DNA of 61,959 nt from Candidatus Binatia bacterium. Lineage in GTDB: Bacteria > Desulfobacterota > Binatia > UBA9968 > JAJDTQ01. Both the position numbers and the translations under genes were made by a program. The DNA is taken from positions 66,632 to 128,590 of the forward strand of contig JAJEAI010000005.1 in the NCBI GenBank assembly GCA_022824205.1, read 5' to 3'. The notes under the pieces are model-generated. The model worked only from the letters and a program-made list of their open reading frames with translations. It was not told the origin of the DNA and made no database searches. This document shows positions 39,273 through 48,876 of this stretch, piece by piece. Every line of letters starts with the position of its first letter. Positions within the stretch are counted from its first letter, which is position 1.

Positions 39273-41855
39273 TCAAGCCGGCGGGCGGTACGCGTCGAGC
39301 CACCTGGCGATGGCGTCGCCGTCGCGTTCGAGCCACAACGCGTTGGAGCGGATCCGTTCCAGGGACTGGCGTATCGTGCGCGTGGCGGCCGGCGCGGGAT
39401 GCGACTCGAAGAACGCCTCTACCTCGGCGGCTTTCTCCAGGGTCGTGAAGTCTTCGGTGGTGAGGGACACGATGCGTGCGATGATGAAGCCGCCCTGGCC
39501 GTAGCGGGCGTCGAACTCGCCCCATTTCTCTCGCAGGAAATCCCAGGCCAGGTCCCGTCCCAGGGGGTTCGTGGCCACGCCGGCGACGGCCAGCGGAGTG
39601 TCCTGCCCGCGCACCTCGTCCGACAGCGAGAACTCCAGCGTGCGCCGCAGCAGGTCCCTGTCGGTGCTGTAGCCCAACGCCCGCAGGCAGCGGTTCTTCT
39701 CTTCGTGAAGCTCGGCTTCGCGGTAGACCCGCAGCACCGTCTCGTACCCCTCGACGCCCCGCCTCTCCACCACCAGGCCGTAGACCGCCCCGCGCACGTC
39801 CGGGGCCACCGGCGTCCCGGCGCGCGCCCCCTCGTCGAACCGGCGCAGGGCCTCGCCGGCCACCCGGGGGTCAGCGTAGCGGGCCAGGATGCCGATCACC
39901 AAGGGGCGGAGCAGACGCGTCAAGTGGCTCTCGCCCGGCCGCACGTCCCATCCCAGACTCCCGTAAATCGTCTGGTACAGGCTGCGCGCGAAGGAACGGA
40001 ACGCGTCGTGACACGGCTGGTCGGAAAGCAGCACGTCGTAGGCGCGGAGATTCTCCGACAGGTCGGCCCACACCGTGTAGTCCGTCTCGTTGCGGTAGGC
40101 CGGCGCCAGCGCCAGGGGACGGGACGCGTCCAGGTAACCGGCCCGCGCCAATGCGAAGGCGTCGTTCTCAAGGCCCAGGCGGTCCCGTGCCGATGCCAGC
40201 TCCCCCGCCTCCACCGCGTCGCCCAGCCGGTCCCACAATCCGGCGCTGTAGTTGCTGCGATAGAAGCCGGTCTGGTCCGGGTTGACCTTGAGCCAGCCGC
40301 CGCGGCCGCCGCCCACCGCGATGTTCGCCCGTTCGCCCTCGAAGACCTGGAAGGTGTCCCCGGTCCCCTCGGCACGGATTCCCAACGGCACCGACCACCG
40401 GCTGGGGTCGTTTCGATCCGGCACGCCGCTCAGGAAGAAGCGCGTCTGGTGCAGCGCCACCTCTCCCTCGCCGGCGTCCACGGACAGCAGCGGATAACCG
40501 GTCTGCTTGGTCCACGTATCCATGATCCGCTTCACCGGCTGCCCGGATTCCTCCGCCAGGGCCTGCCACAGGTCCTCGGTGGTGGCGTTGCCGTATTGGT
40601 GCCGGTCGAGGTAGCGTTGCAGTCCGCGCCGGAAAGTCTCCGCGCCCAGGAAGGCGGCGAGCATGCGGATCACCGAGGCGCCCTTGCTGTAGCTGATGCC
40701 GTCGAAGATCTCGCTGATCTGCTTGGGGCTCCGCACCTCTATCTCGATGGGATGGGAGCTTTTGAGCCCGTCCAGGGACAGGGCGCGGCCCAGGTCGGTG
40801 TAGACGAACTGCGTCCACATGTCCCACTCGGGAAACAGGTGGTCCACGGCCATGAACTCGATCCACGACGCGAACCCCTCGTTGAGCCACAGGTGGGTCC
40901 ACCACTCCATGGTGACGAGGTTGCCGAACCACTGGTGCGCCAGCTCGTGGGCGACGATGATGGCCACGCGCTGGCGTGTCCCCGCCGACGACTCCTCGGG
41001 GTCCACGAGGATCGCGGTCTCGCGATAGGTCACCGCGCCCCAGTTCTCCATGGCCCCGGCGGCGAAATCCGGGATGGCCAGCAGGTCCATCTTGGGCAGC
41101 GGGTAGGCGATGCCGAAGTACTCGTGGAAGAAGGACAGGGTCCGGGCGGCCACGTCCAACGCGAACCGCCCCTGCTCCTGCCGGCCCAGCGGCGTGTACA
41201 CGCGCACGGTGACGCCTTCGGGGGTCTCGGTCTCGACGTAATCGAACTCGCCGACCACGAAGGCCAGCAGGTACGTGGACATCACCGGGGTCTCGGCGAA
41301 GCTCACGGTCTTGAGACCGTCGTCGCCGGTCTCCACGTGGCTCGGCGGCATGTTCGACACCGCCACCCGGTCCCCCGGCACCACCAGCGTCACCGCGAAC
41401 ACGGCCTTGCGCGCGGGCTCGTCCCAGCACGGGAACGCGCGCCGCGCATCCGTGGCCTCGAACTGGGTCACGGCCATGGTCCGCTTCTCGCCTTCCACCT
41501 GGTAGACGCCGCGGTAGAACCCGTGCATCTTGTCGTTGAGCTGTCCGGAGAACTCGATGCGCAACCGGGCCGGTCCCGGCTCCAGGAGGTCAGCGAAGAC
41601 GAACGCGACCGTCTCTTCCTCCTCGTTGGACTCGATGCCCTCGGGGGCGCGCGACGTCCCGTCCCGCTCCAGCGCCACCGAGTGCAACTCCAGCTCGGTG
41701 GCGTGCAGCACGATCCGGCGGGTGGCCGATCGCACGTCGATGTCGACGGTCTCGCTGCCGCCGAAAGTGAAAGTTTCGAGGTCGGGCCTGAGGGTAATGT
41801 CGTAACGCTCGGGACAAACGTCGTCGGGCAACAGCACCCGTTCCAGTTCAGCCAT
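39273..41855 (-). CDS. pepN: M1-family metallo-aminopeptidase (aminopeptidase N-like)
   Basis: 860 residues. Substrate-anchoring GAMEN is at 267-271, and the zinc site is HELAHQW (H303, E304, H307) with E326 (LWLNEGFAS). The C-terminal helical ERAP1-like domain is intact. Removes N-terminal residues from peptides in the cytoplasm; no signal peptide. The ATG at 41855 is preceded by CAGGAGCG and starts MAELERVLLPDDV. The length is typical of the tricorn-interacting/ERAP-like branch. Confidence 0.9.
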   Translation of the reverse strand: MAELERVLLPDDVCPERYDITLRPDLETFTFGGSETVDIDVRSATRRIVLHATELELHSVALERDGTSRAPEGIESNEEEETVAFVFADLLEPGPARLRIEFSGQLNDKMHGFYRGVYQVEGEKRTMAVTQFEATDARRAFPCWDEPARKAVFAVTLVVPGDRVAVSNMPPSHVETGDDGLKTVSFAETPVMSTYLLAFVVGEFDYVETETPEGVTVRVYTPLGRQEQGRFALDVAARTLSFFHEYFGIAYPLPKMDLLAIPDFAAGAMENWGAVTYRETAILVDPEESSAGTRQRVAIIVAHELAHQWFGNLVTMEWWTHLWLNEGFASWIEFMAVDHLFPEWDMWTQFVYTDLGRALSLDGLKSSHPIEIEVRSPKQISEIFDGISYSKGASVIRMLAAFLGAETFRRGLQRYLDRHQYGNATTEDLWQALAEESGQPVKRIMDTWTKQTGYPLLSVDAGEGEVALHQTRFFLSGVPDRNDPSRWSVPLGIRAEGTGDTFQVFEGERANIAVGGGRGGWLKVNPDQTGFYRSNYSAGLWDRLGDAVEAGELASARDRLGLENDAFALARAGYLDASRPLALAPAYRNETDYTVWADLSENLRAYDVLLSDQPCHDAFRSFARSLYQTIYGSLGWDVRPGESHLTRLLRPLVIGILARYADPRVAGEALRRFDEGARAGTPVAPDVRGAVYGLVVERRGVEGYETVLRVYREAELHEEKNRCLRALGYSTDRDLLRRTLEFSLSDEVRGQDTPLAVAGVATNPLGRDLAWDFLREKWGEFDARYGQGGFIIARIVSLTTEDFTTLEKAAEVEAFFESHPAPAATRTIRQSLERIRSNALWLERDGDAIARWLDAYRPPA

Positions 41856-41905
41856 GCACAAACGCTCCTGTTCTATTGCCCATCGTAACTCATGACGCAA
41901 AAACC

Positions 41906-42021
41906 CCCCGAAACGTCATTCCCGCGAAAGCGGGAATCCAGGGGTGGTGGCGTGGGGAATACGGCCGTTTACCCCCTCCCAACCCCTGGATTCCCGCTTT
42001 CGCGGGAATGACGTTTCGGGG
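41906..42021. repeat. Nested palindromic repeat, 39-base perfect arms
   Basis: The arms 41906-41944 and 41983-42021 are perfect reverse complements (CCCCGAAACGTCATTCCCGC...). A trailing half unit TTTCGACACAACCTGGGAAG lies at 42050-42069. It occupies most of the gap upstream of the M1 gene. Confidence 0.88.
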
Positions 42022-42099
42022 CGTTGGTACGGATTCTCATCCAAGTCCAGTTTCGACACAACCTGGGAAGCGGGAATCCAGGGGTGGGGCTGGGCTGAT

Positions 42100-42468
42100 T
42101 CACACCGGCCAACCGTGCTGCGACAGGTCGATCAGATTGCCGTCGGGGTCCTGCACCCGGTATTCCGCTTCGCGATTGGGCGGTCTCTTCCTCACGTCGT
42201 CGGCGGCTCCCATCCGGTCCGACACCGACTTCAGGGCCTGGACGTCGTCCACCTCGAAGCCGATGTGGTTGAGGCCGCTGTCCAGGGCGCGTCCCTCCAC
42301 CCGCTCCTCCGGGCCCTTGGGAATGATCGCGAGGTTCACGTGCCCGTCCGAAAGATAGGTGGCCGTGCCCACGCCCTTGACCACCTTGAGCCCGAACACG
42401 CTGGTGTAATACTCCACCAGCTTCTCCTTGTCGTCGGTGAGGATGGCGATGTGACGGATGCGTGCCAT
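42100..42468 (-). CDS. VOC (glyoxalase/bleomycin resistance) superfamily protein
   Basis: 122 residues with one VOC module pair: RIRHIAILTDDKEKLVEYYT, then GLNHIGFEVDDVQALKSVSD and EYRVQDPDGNLIDLSQHG. H7 (HIAI), a mid His (LNHIGF) and Glu (EYRV) are potential metal ligands. Members include glyoxalase, epimerase and extradiol dioxygenase. It follows the dienelactone hydrolase gene by 24 bases with GGAGGATACGG as ribosome site, so the pair may handle a shared intermediate. Confidence 0.8.
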   Translation of the reverse strand: MARIRHIAILTDDKEKLVEYYTSVFGLKVVKGVGTATYLSDGHVNLAIIPKGPEERVEGRALDSGLNHIGFEVDDVQALKSVSDRMGAADDVRKRPPNREAEYRVQDPDGNLIDLSQHGWPV

Positions 42469-42492
42469 GTCCGTATCCTCCGTGACGGCGGG

Positions 42493-43266
42493 TTAAAGGT
42501 GTTTCTCGAAGAACTCCATGGTCCGCTTCCAGGCCGTCTCGGCCGCCGCCTTGTCGTAGTTGCGGCTGTCGGCATTGGCGAAGGCATGTCCCGCGTTGGG
42601 ATAGATGAAGACCATGTGGTCGCCCTTCAAGGTCTTGAGCTTGGCCTGGAACTCGCGGACGTTGTCCACCTTGATGCCCCGGTCCGTCTCGCCGAAGTGC
42701 CCGAGGATGGTGGCGCGCATGCGGCTCAGGTCGTCCGCCGGGTTGAAGCGGCCGTAGTAGATCACCGACGCCTTGACCCCGAGGTCGTTCTTGGCCATCT
42801 GGTAGGACCAGCCGCCGCCGAAGCACCAGCCCACCGAGGCGATGCGCGCCGGATCCACTTCTCCCTTGAGGCCGCTCAGGTAGCTGACGGCCTGCTTCAG
42901 GTTGGCGAACGCCGCATCCGTATTCTTGCGCACGGCTCCGGCCAGCTTGCGCGCTCCGTCCGGCGTCGTCGCCATCTCGCCGTTGTAAAGGTCCACCGCC
43001 AAGGCCACGTAGCCCAGCTCCGCGAACGCGCGCGCGTTCTCACGGATGTTGTCGTTCAGGCCCCACCACTCGTGGATCAGGATCAGGCCGGGACGCGCCT
43101 TCTTGTCGGCGGGCTTGGCGAGGTAGCCCTTGACGTTGGCGTTGTCCTTGTCATAGGCCACCTCCGCGGTGGTGATCTTCATGGCCTGCGCATGGACGGC
43201 TGCGGCCGCGAAGAGCATCGCGAGAACGACGGAGACCGTGCAGATGAGCGTCTTCTGAAGTTTCAT
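42493..43266 (-). CDS. Secreted dienelactone hydrolase family protein
   Basis: 257 residues with a signal peptide (MKLQKTLICTVSVVLAMLFA, cleavage near VHAQA). The dienelactone hydrolase Cys nucleophile is in SVGWCFGGGWSYQM, the Asp in HFGETDRGIK and the His in PNAGHAFANAD. Classical DLH hydrolyses dienelactone to maleylacetate in the cytoplasm; this one should act in the periplasm. The HEWWGLNDNIRENARAFAEL segment is also typical. It is first gene of the unit with the VOC protein. Confidence 0.85.
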   Translation of the reverse strand: MKLQKTLICTVSVVLAMLFAAAAVHAQAMKITTAEVAYDKDNANVKGYLAKPADKKARPGLILIHEWWGLNDNIRENARAFAELGYVALAVDLYNGEMATTPDGARKLAGAVRKNTDAAFANLKQAVSYLSGLKGEVDPARIASVGWCFGGGWSYQMAKNDLGVKASVIYYGRFNPADDLSRMRATILGHFGETDRGIKVDNVREFQAKLKTLKGDHMVFIYPNAGHAFANADSRNYDKAAAETAWKRTMEFFEKHL

Positions 43267-43424
43267 GTCTCTTCTCCCTTGCAGCGGGCGGAGAACCCGG
43301 CCCGCGAGTCTTGTAGAGTCACTGTAAACCGCCGATCAGGATGGCATCCTTCGACTTCGCCTCGCTCGGGACGTGAACTCGCTCGGCGCACCCGAGGGAG
43401 TTCTCCTGGCGTGCCGTCCGGTGT

Positions 43425-44573
43425 TCAGATGCCCGCCGGCTCTCGTTTCCAGCCGATGCGTCCGTTCACGATGACGCCTTCCACCTGCGTCGCCGCATCG
43501 AACGGCGGACCCGACAGCACCACCACGTCCGCGTCCTTGCCCTGCTCCAGGCTTCCCACCCGCTCGGCGATGCCCATGAGCCGCGCGGAATTGAGCGTCA
43601 GTGCCTTGAGCGCCTCGTCCGGGCTCACCCCATGGTCCACCGCTGTCATGCCCTGCATCCGGTGGTTCTGGATGGGGATCACGGGGTGGTCTGTGGAAAA
43701 GGCCGTGAGCACGCCGCCCTCGATGAGCATGCGCGGCGAGTGCGGGCTGCGTCCCGACTGCTCGAGGTTGCCGCGGGTCTTGAGCCACGGGCCGTGGACC
43801 ACCCCGACTCCAGCCTCGGACAACTCCGCGGCCACCTTGTAGCCGTCGGTGCCGTGCTCGATGATCAGGTCGAGGTCGAACTCCTGGGCGATGCGGATGG
43901 CCGTCATGATGTCATCGGCACGGTGCGCGTGGGCGCGCAGCGGGATCTGCCTGCGCACCACCGGGACCATGGCTTCCTGCCGGAGGTCCCGCGAACCGCT
44001 CCCGTTGGCGGCGTAGTGCTGTGCCCGGACCAGCCCCTCGCGCAGGATGGCGGCGATGCCCATGCGCGTCATGGGGCTCTTCTTGAGGCCGCCGTAGACC
44101 TGCTTGGGACGTTCCCCGAAGGCGATCTTCATGCCCACCGGGGCACGCACCAGCATCTCTTCCACCGTGCGCCCCACGACCTTCACGGCGGCCGGCTGCC
44201 CGCAGATGACGTTGTAGCTGCCGGGCATCACGCCCACGGTGGTGACCCCGCCCTTGAGAGCGTCCCGGAACGCGATGTCCTCGGGGTTGATGGCGTCCAG
44301 CGCGCGCAGGTGCGGCACCACAGGGTCGCCCACTTCGTCCTCGTCGCTCTGGCTGGCCCCTACCCCATCCTGGCACAGCCCCAGGTGCGTGTGGGCGTCG
44401 ATCATGCCCGGTATGAGGACCTTGCCGCTCACGTCCCATACGTCGGTGCCGTCGGGCGTGCGAACGTCGGCGCCGACGGCCGCTATGGTCCGGCCGTCAA
44501 TCAGCAGCGTTCCCTCGTCGATCACACCGTTGGACGCCGTCATGATTCGGGCGCCCGCCAATGCCAGCCCCAT
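43425..44573 (-). CDS. Amidohydrolase (imidazolonepropionase-like branch)
   Basis: 382 residues starting MGLALAGARIM after GGACAGGAGGGGATC. Metal-site elements: DAHTHLG (HxH, strand 1), LRAHAHRADDI (strand 5), IEHGTDGY (strand 6) and FSTDHPV (final Asp). A short beta-sandwich wraps the barrel at both ends. Members hydrolyse cyclic amides or related C-N bonds. Lies 72 bases downstream of a second amidohydrolase on the same strand. Confidence 0.83.
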   Translation of the reverse strand: MGLALAGARIMTASNGVIDEGTLLIDGRTIAAVGADVRTPDGTDVWDVSGKVLIPGMIDAHTHLGLCQDGVGASQSDEDEVGDPVVPHLRALDAINPEDIAFRDALKGGVTTVGVMPGSYNVICGQPAAVKVVGRTVEEMLVRAPVGMKIAFGERPKQVYGGLKKSPMTRMGIAAILREGLVRAQHYAANGSGSRDLRQEAMVPVVRRQIPLRAHAHRADDIMTAIRIAQEFDLDLIIEHGTDGYKVAAELSEAGVGVVHGPWLKTRGNLEQSGRSPHSPRMLIEGGVLTAFSTDHPVIPIQNHRMQGMTAVDHGVSPDEALKALTLNSARLMGIAERVGSLEQGKDADVVVLSGPPFDAATQVEGVIVNGRIGWKREPAGI

Positions 44574-44645
44574 GATCCCCTCCTGTCCCCGTCCCGGTGG
44601 GCCACCCACCCTGTCTCCGCGCGTACCGCCGGCGCCCTGAGCCCA

Positions 44646-46328
44646 CTAAGCGCCCGCGCCCGCTGTCCGTTCGAACACGAGACGGCCGTTCACGTAGGTC
44701 CGGTCCACCATGATGTCCCGTATCGCCGTCGGCGCCACGCCGAGAATGTCCTCCGAGAGCACCGCCAGGTCCGCCCGCTTCCCTTCTTCCAGGGAACCCG
44801 TGCGGGCCTCGTCGAACGACGTGTAGGCGCAGTTGTAGGTGTAGATGCGGATCGCCTGCAGCACGCTCACACCCTCGTCCGCGTTGAGCACCTCGCCGCC
44901 TTCCTCGGGTCCGAAGCGGTGGTTCACCAGGATGTCGATGCCCTGCAAAGGATTGTACATGCCCACGGGCCAGTCGGAGCCGCCGGAGATGATCACGCCC
45001 CGGTCGGTCAGGGACTTGAACGGAAACGCGTAGCGCGCGCGGTCGCCCCACTGGCCGTGGATGCCCTCGCTGCCGATGCTCTCCAGGATCGGCGGCTGCG
45101 TGTTCCAGATGACCCCCAGCTCCGCCATGCGGTCCATGACCCGCGGGTTCCAGAGGTAGGCGTGCTCCAGCCGGTGGCGCAGGTCGTGGGCGGCTACCTT
45201 CTCGCGCCCGTTGGCGATGGCCTCCAGCGACCGGTGGATGCCGTGGTCGCCGTGGCAGATAAGCCCCGCCTGCCAATCGTTGGACTGACACTGCGCCATG
45301 ACGTCGTCGGCCACCTCCTGGGTGAGCCGGAAGCTGCCGAGCTTCTTCCCGGTGGGGTCGTTGCTGTAGGGCTCGAACAGCGCGGCGGTCTGGCCGATGA
45401 CGCCGCCGTCGATGCCCACCTGAAGCGCCCCCAGCTTGAGCCACTCGGTGCCGAAGTTGGTGGCGAGCCCGGTCTCGTAGATCTTCCCCGCGGTGCCTTC
45501 GAGGTCCCAACCCGTCCCGTGCACCGGGTACGGGCCCATGACCACCTGCAGGCTCGGCGGCGCCTGGCGGTGCAGCCGCTGCCACCCGACGGGTTCCATG
45601 CGGTTGCGGATGGCCGCCTCGAACGCCGTGGTGACGCCGTAGCGGTTCAGCTCGCCGGCCATCCAGCGGTAACCCTCCATCAGCTCGTTCAGGTCCCACT
45701 TGGGGAGGGTGGGCATGATGAACACGGTGCGGGTGTTGTCCCACATGGGCCCCAGGGGGCGGCCCTGGTCGTCCCGTTCCATGGGGCCGCCGGGCGGGTC
45801 CGGGGTGTCGTCCTGGACGCCCATGCGCCGCAGACCCATGGTGTTGAACGTCCACCCCATGGATTCCCGGTTGGAGATGCCCACCGGGTGGTCGGGCGAC
45901 ACCGGATCGAGGTCGAAACGGTTGGGGTTGCGACGGTCGGTGAGCCGCGTCGCCTGGAAGCCTCGGCCCAGGATCCAGTCGCCCGGCCTGGCCTGCGCGG
46001 CCCGTTCCTTGATCCTTTCAACGATGTCGGCGATGGAGGGGCAGGCGGCGTAGGTGCAGTCCACCCAGTGGCGCTGGGGGCCGTTGGTCATGTGGATGTG
46101 GTTGTCGATGAAGCCCGGGGTCACGGCGCGCCCCTTGAGGTCCACCAACTCGGTATCGCGCCCGACGGTCTGCTCGACGTAGGCGCGCTCCCCTACCCGC
46201 AGGATGCGGCCGCCGCGAACCGCCAGCGCCTCGGCCACTTCGTCCCGGGAGTTCACCGTCACGACGGGGCCGCCGACAAACACGACGTCGGCGGTGGCAA
46301 CCGCTGTCGACACGTTCGAGTCCGCCAT
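44646..46328 (-). CDS. Amidohydrolase family 3 protein (YtcJ-like), copy 1
   Basis: 560 residues. The N-terminal sandwich is followed by the barrel with FIDNHIHM (HxH) and DGGVIGQTAALFEPYSN; the metal sites include CHGDHGIHR, RHRLEHAYLW and SGGSDWPVGMYN. The start MADSNVSTAV is preceded by GGGAGGTG. YtcJ-like enzymes are deacylases or amidases of unknown physiological substrate. It is a paralogue of the protein at 50805-52466; the two genes flank a peptide-type ABC importer. Confidence 0.83.
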   Translation of the reverse strand: MADSNVSTAVATADVVFVGGPVVTVNSRDEVAEALAVRGGRILRVGERAYVEQTVGRDTELVDLKGRAVTPGFIDNHIHMTNGPQRHWVDCTYAACPSIADIVERIKERAAQARPGDWILGRGFQATRLTDRRNPNRFDLDPVSPDHPVGISNRESMGWTFNTMGLRRMGVQDDTPDPPGGPMERDDQGRPLGPMWDNTRTVFIMPTLPKWDLNELMEGYRWMAGELNRYGVTTAFEAAIRNRMEPVGWQRLHRQAPPSLQVVMGPYPVHGTGWDLEGTAGKIYETGLATNFGTEWLKLGALQVGIDGGVIGQTAALFEPYSNDPTGKKLGSFRLTQEVADDVMAQCQSNDWQAGLICHGDHGIHRSLEAIANGREKVAAHDLRHRLEHAYLWNPRVMDRMAELGVIWNTQPPILESIGSEGIHGQWGDRARYAFPFKSLTDRGVIISGGSDWPVGMYNPLQGIDILVNHRFGPEEGGEVLNADEGVSVLQAIRIYTYNCAYTSFDEARTGSLEEGKRADLAVLSEDILGVAPTAIRDIMVDRTYVNGRLVFERTAGAGA

Positions 46329-46755
46329 GGAACACCTCCCTGGTAACACTCAAGCAACCCGGCCCAAGCCTGAAGGACAATAACCGCTCCCCGGGAGATG
46401 CGCAAGCCGAGGCCCAGGAGGCCCAAGACATCCGACCCGTCATTCTCCAGGTTGTGTCAAGAGTCCCTACGCTACCACGTCACAGAACGTCATTCCCGCG
46501 GAAGCGGGAATCCAGGCGGGTGAGGCGGAGCAACAGGGCCGTTTCAGCCCCTCCCCCACCCCCTGGATTCCCGCTTCCGCGGGAATGACGGGAGATGAGA
46601 CGCTGGATTTGTAACCTACTGATTTATTTGGGCAATTGTTTATTTTCCCATCAATGACGATTCGGGTGGCGGTGCTGTTTCCAGTTTAAGCGGAGCTTTG
46701 ACACAGCCTGTTTCGTCGGAATGACATGGTCGACACTTGGGCAGGGACCCGGGGT
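46329..46755. other. 427-base intergenic region, mostly palindromic repeat
   Basis: Contains the nested palindrome (46443-46724), an AT-rich patch around 46607-46650 and nothing that codes. It lies between two same-strand genes (ABC permease and amidohydrolase). Confidence 0.7.
46443..46724. repeat. Nested palindromic repeat, core arms 46488-46516 and 46562-46590
   Basis: The 29-base perfect core is bracketed by CCAGGTTGTGTCAAGAGTCC on the left and TTTGACACAGCCTGTTTCGT on the right, as in the other copies. An insertion of about 60 AT-rich bases separates the right outer unit. Confidence 0.82.
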
Positions 46756-47655
46756 CTAGCGGCGCGTGGGGTCGAAGAAATCCCTCAGGCCGTCGCCCAG
46801 GATGTTGAAACCCAAGATCAGGAGCGTGATGGCCATGCCGGGGAAGAAGGCGGCCCAGGGGGCGCGCTCGACGTAGCCGTAGGCGCCGGTCAGCATGGCG
46901 CCCCAGGAAGGCGCCGGCGGCGGATGGCCCACGCCGAGGAAGCTCAGGGACGATTCCGCCAGGATGGCGTAGGAGAAGGACAGGGCGAACTGCACCAGCA
47001 GCGGCGCCACGACGTTGGGGGCGATGTGGCTGCGGATGATGCGCGGGTGGGAGCCGCCGAGCACCTGGGCCGCTTCCACGAAGGGCTGCGCCTTGATCGC
47101 CATGGTGGCCCCGCGCGCGACGCGCGCGAAGTGCGGCGCCTGCACCACACACAGGGCGATGATGACCGGCACCGCCGGCGGCAATCCGCCGCCCGTCAGG
47201 AACGCCGCCACCGCGATGGCCAGCAGGATCGTCGGGAACGCGAAGATGAGGTCGATGAGCATGGTCACGCCGCGGTCCAGCAACCCGCCGAAATAGCCGC
47301 CGAGCACGCCGATCAACATGCCCACGACCGCGGCCCCGGCGGCCGAGAGCACTCCCACGACGAAGGCGATGCGGGCGCCGTAGATCACCCGGCTGAGGAC
47401 GTCGCGCCCGTACTCGTCGGTACCGAACCAGTGGGCGGCATCCGGTCCGGAGAGCCGCGACCCGGCGCCCATGTCAAGCGGGTCGTAGGGGGCCAGGACG
47501 TCCGCCAGCAGCGCCGCCAAGAGGTAGACCAGAATGAGCGCCGCCCCCACCAGGGCGGGCTTGTGGCGCGCGAACCGCCGCCAAGCCCGGCCCGGCCCTT
47601 CCCGGCGGGGCGCCACCGGCTGCGATGCGCCGCTGGTGTGAACCAAGTCCGCCAC
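46756..47655 (-). CDS. Peptide/nickel-type ABC transporter permease, DppC family
   Basis: 299 residues from a GTG at 47655. Six membrane segments, the N-terminal WRRFARHKPALVGAALIL, and the EAA loop EAAQVLGGSHPRIIRSHIAPN that docks the ATPase. A longer frame to 47748 is possible, but its first 20 codons lie in a direct repeat, so I prefer the GTG behind GAGAGGATACTG. Partner of the DppB-type gene upstream. No ATPase gene is present nearby. Confidence 0.85.
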   Translation of the reverse strand: MADLVHTSGASQPVAPRREGPGRAWRRFARHKPALVGAALILVYLLAALLADVLAPYDPLDMGAGSRLSGPDAAHWFGTDEYGRDVLSRVIYGARIAFVVGVLSAAGAAVVGMLIGVLGGYFGGLLDRGVTMLIDLIFAFPTILLAIAVAAFLTGGGLPPAVPVIIALCVVQAPHFARVARGATMAIKAQPFVEAAQVLGGSHPRIIRSHIAPNVVAPLLVQFALSFSYAILAESSLSFLGVGHPPPAPSWGAMLTGAYGYVERAPWAAFFPGMAITLLILGFNILGDGLRDFFDPTRR

Positions 47656-47699
47656 GGAGTCAGTATCCTCTCGGAGCCCCCGCGCCACGCGCGCATTCC

Positions 47700-47755
47700 C
47701 GCCCCCGATCAGGGTCGAGGGCAAGCCCCCGATCGGGGTCGAGGGCAAGCTTTCG
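47700..47755. repeat. Tandem GATC(A/G)GGGTCGAGGGCAAGC repeat
   Basis: Two near-identical 25-base units (CCCCCGATCAGGGTCGAGGG and CCCCCGATCGGGGTCGAGGG, each followed by CAAGC) lie between the two permease genes. A related unit in inverse orientation is at 52669-52695. Confidence 0.7.
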
Positions 47756-47820
47756 CGGAAATGGCGATGCCGGGATCATTGTGCGTGAACCTGCAACCTG
47801 TTTCATGGCCAGGGTGCTCG

Positions 47821-48765
47821 CTAGTCGTACCGCACGCGCGGATCGAGCAGGCCGTAGCCCAGGTCCGCCAGCGTGTTGATGATCACGTAGCTGCCGGCGA
47901 TGACGATCATGGTGGCCTGTAGCACCGGGTAGTCGCGGCTGAGCACGGCTTCCACCGCGTACTGCCCGATCCCCGGGATGGCGAATATCTGCTCGATGAT
48001 GAGCGAGCCGCCGAGCAGCTTGCCGGTCTCGGTGCCGATGAGCGTCAGCACGGGGATGAACGCGTTCTTGAGGGCGTGGCTGGAGTACACGCGGCGTTCA
48101 CGCACCCCCTTGGCGCGGGCCGTGCGGATGTAGTCATGGGCGAGCACGTCCAGCATGGCCGAACGGGACATGCGCATCACCGCCGCCGCCATGGTGGTAC
48201 CCAGGGCAAGGGATGGAAGCATCAGCGAGAGCGTGCTCTCGACGGGGTCTTCGAGAAACGGGATGTAGCCGACGGAAGGAAGGATGTTGAGGTAAACGGC
48301 GAACACGAGCACCAGCAACGTGGCCAGCCAGAAGTGCGGCATGGCCAACCCGAGGATGCCGGTGGTGGTGACGATGCCGTCGATCTTGCCGTGGGGGTAG
48401 CGCGAGGCGATGACGCCCAGGGTCACGCCGAAGATGACGCTCCACGTTCCCGCCATGAACGACAGGTGCAGCGTCACCGGAAGCCGCACGAAGATTTCGT
48501 CCGCTATGGGGTAGCCGGAGACGATGGAACGGCCGAAATCGAGCTGCAGCACGCGCCCGATCCAGTCCAGGTACTGGACCACGATCGGACGGTCCAGACC
48601 CCACAGAGCACGTATCTCCTCGATGCGGCCGGAGCCCATGTACAGGCCGTAGATGAAGTCCACGGCATCGCCCGGCACCAGGCGGATCATGTAGAACACC
48701 ACCACCGAGATGCCGAACTGCACCAGCACCAGGGAGACCAGCTTCTGCGCGATGTATCGACTCAC
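47821..48765 (-). CDS. Peptide/nickel-type ABC transporter permease, DppB family
   Basis: 314 residues with six helices, the DppB N-terminus FYMIRLVPGDAVDFIYG, and the EAA loop DYIRTARAKGVRERRVYSSH. Forms the membrane channel with the DppC-type protein. It is separated from the binding-protein gene by a terminator-like hairpin (48877-48926) and followed by a repeat-filled gap of 165 bases before dppC. Confidence 0.88.
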   Translation of the reverse strand: MSRYIAQKLVSLVLVQFGISVVVFYMIRLVPGDAVDFIYGLYMGSGRIEEIRALWGLDRPIVVQYLDWIGRVLQLDFGRSIVSGYPIADEIFVRLPVTLHLSFMAGTWSVIFGVTLGVIASRYPHGKIDGIVTTTGILGLAMPHFWLATLLVLVFAVYLNILPSVGYIPFLEDPVESTLSLMLPSLALGTTMAAAVMRMSRSAMLDVLAHDYIRTARAKGVRERRVYSSHALKNAFIPVLTLIGTETGKLLGGSLIIEQIFAIPGIGQYAVEAVLSRDYPVLQATMIVIAGSYVIINTLADLGYGLLDPRVRYD

Positions 48766-48876
48766 CGGAAACCCGTCAGGTCAACGCGGCAGCCGCGTGG
48801 GACCGCCAGCGCGTCTCACGAGGTGATGCCTCTTCATACGACGCGCGGGCTGGGGCTGTGACCGTCCATTTGAAAC

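Noticed and set aside
39180..41888. A 902-codon open frame opposite the M1 aminopeptidase
   Set aside because: Mirror frame of a gene with complete GAMEN and HELAH motifs; no ribosome site or recognisable fold.
43632..46346. A 904-codon open frame opposite the amidohydrolases
   Set aside because: Spans two genes and their spacer on the other strand; composition of a shadow frame.
47656..47748. Upstream ATG at 47748 for the DppC-type permease
   Set aside because: Its first codons (MPSTPIGGLPSTLIGG) are translated from a tandem intergenic repeat; the GTG at 47655 has a ribosome site.
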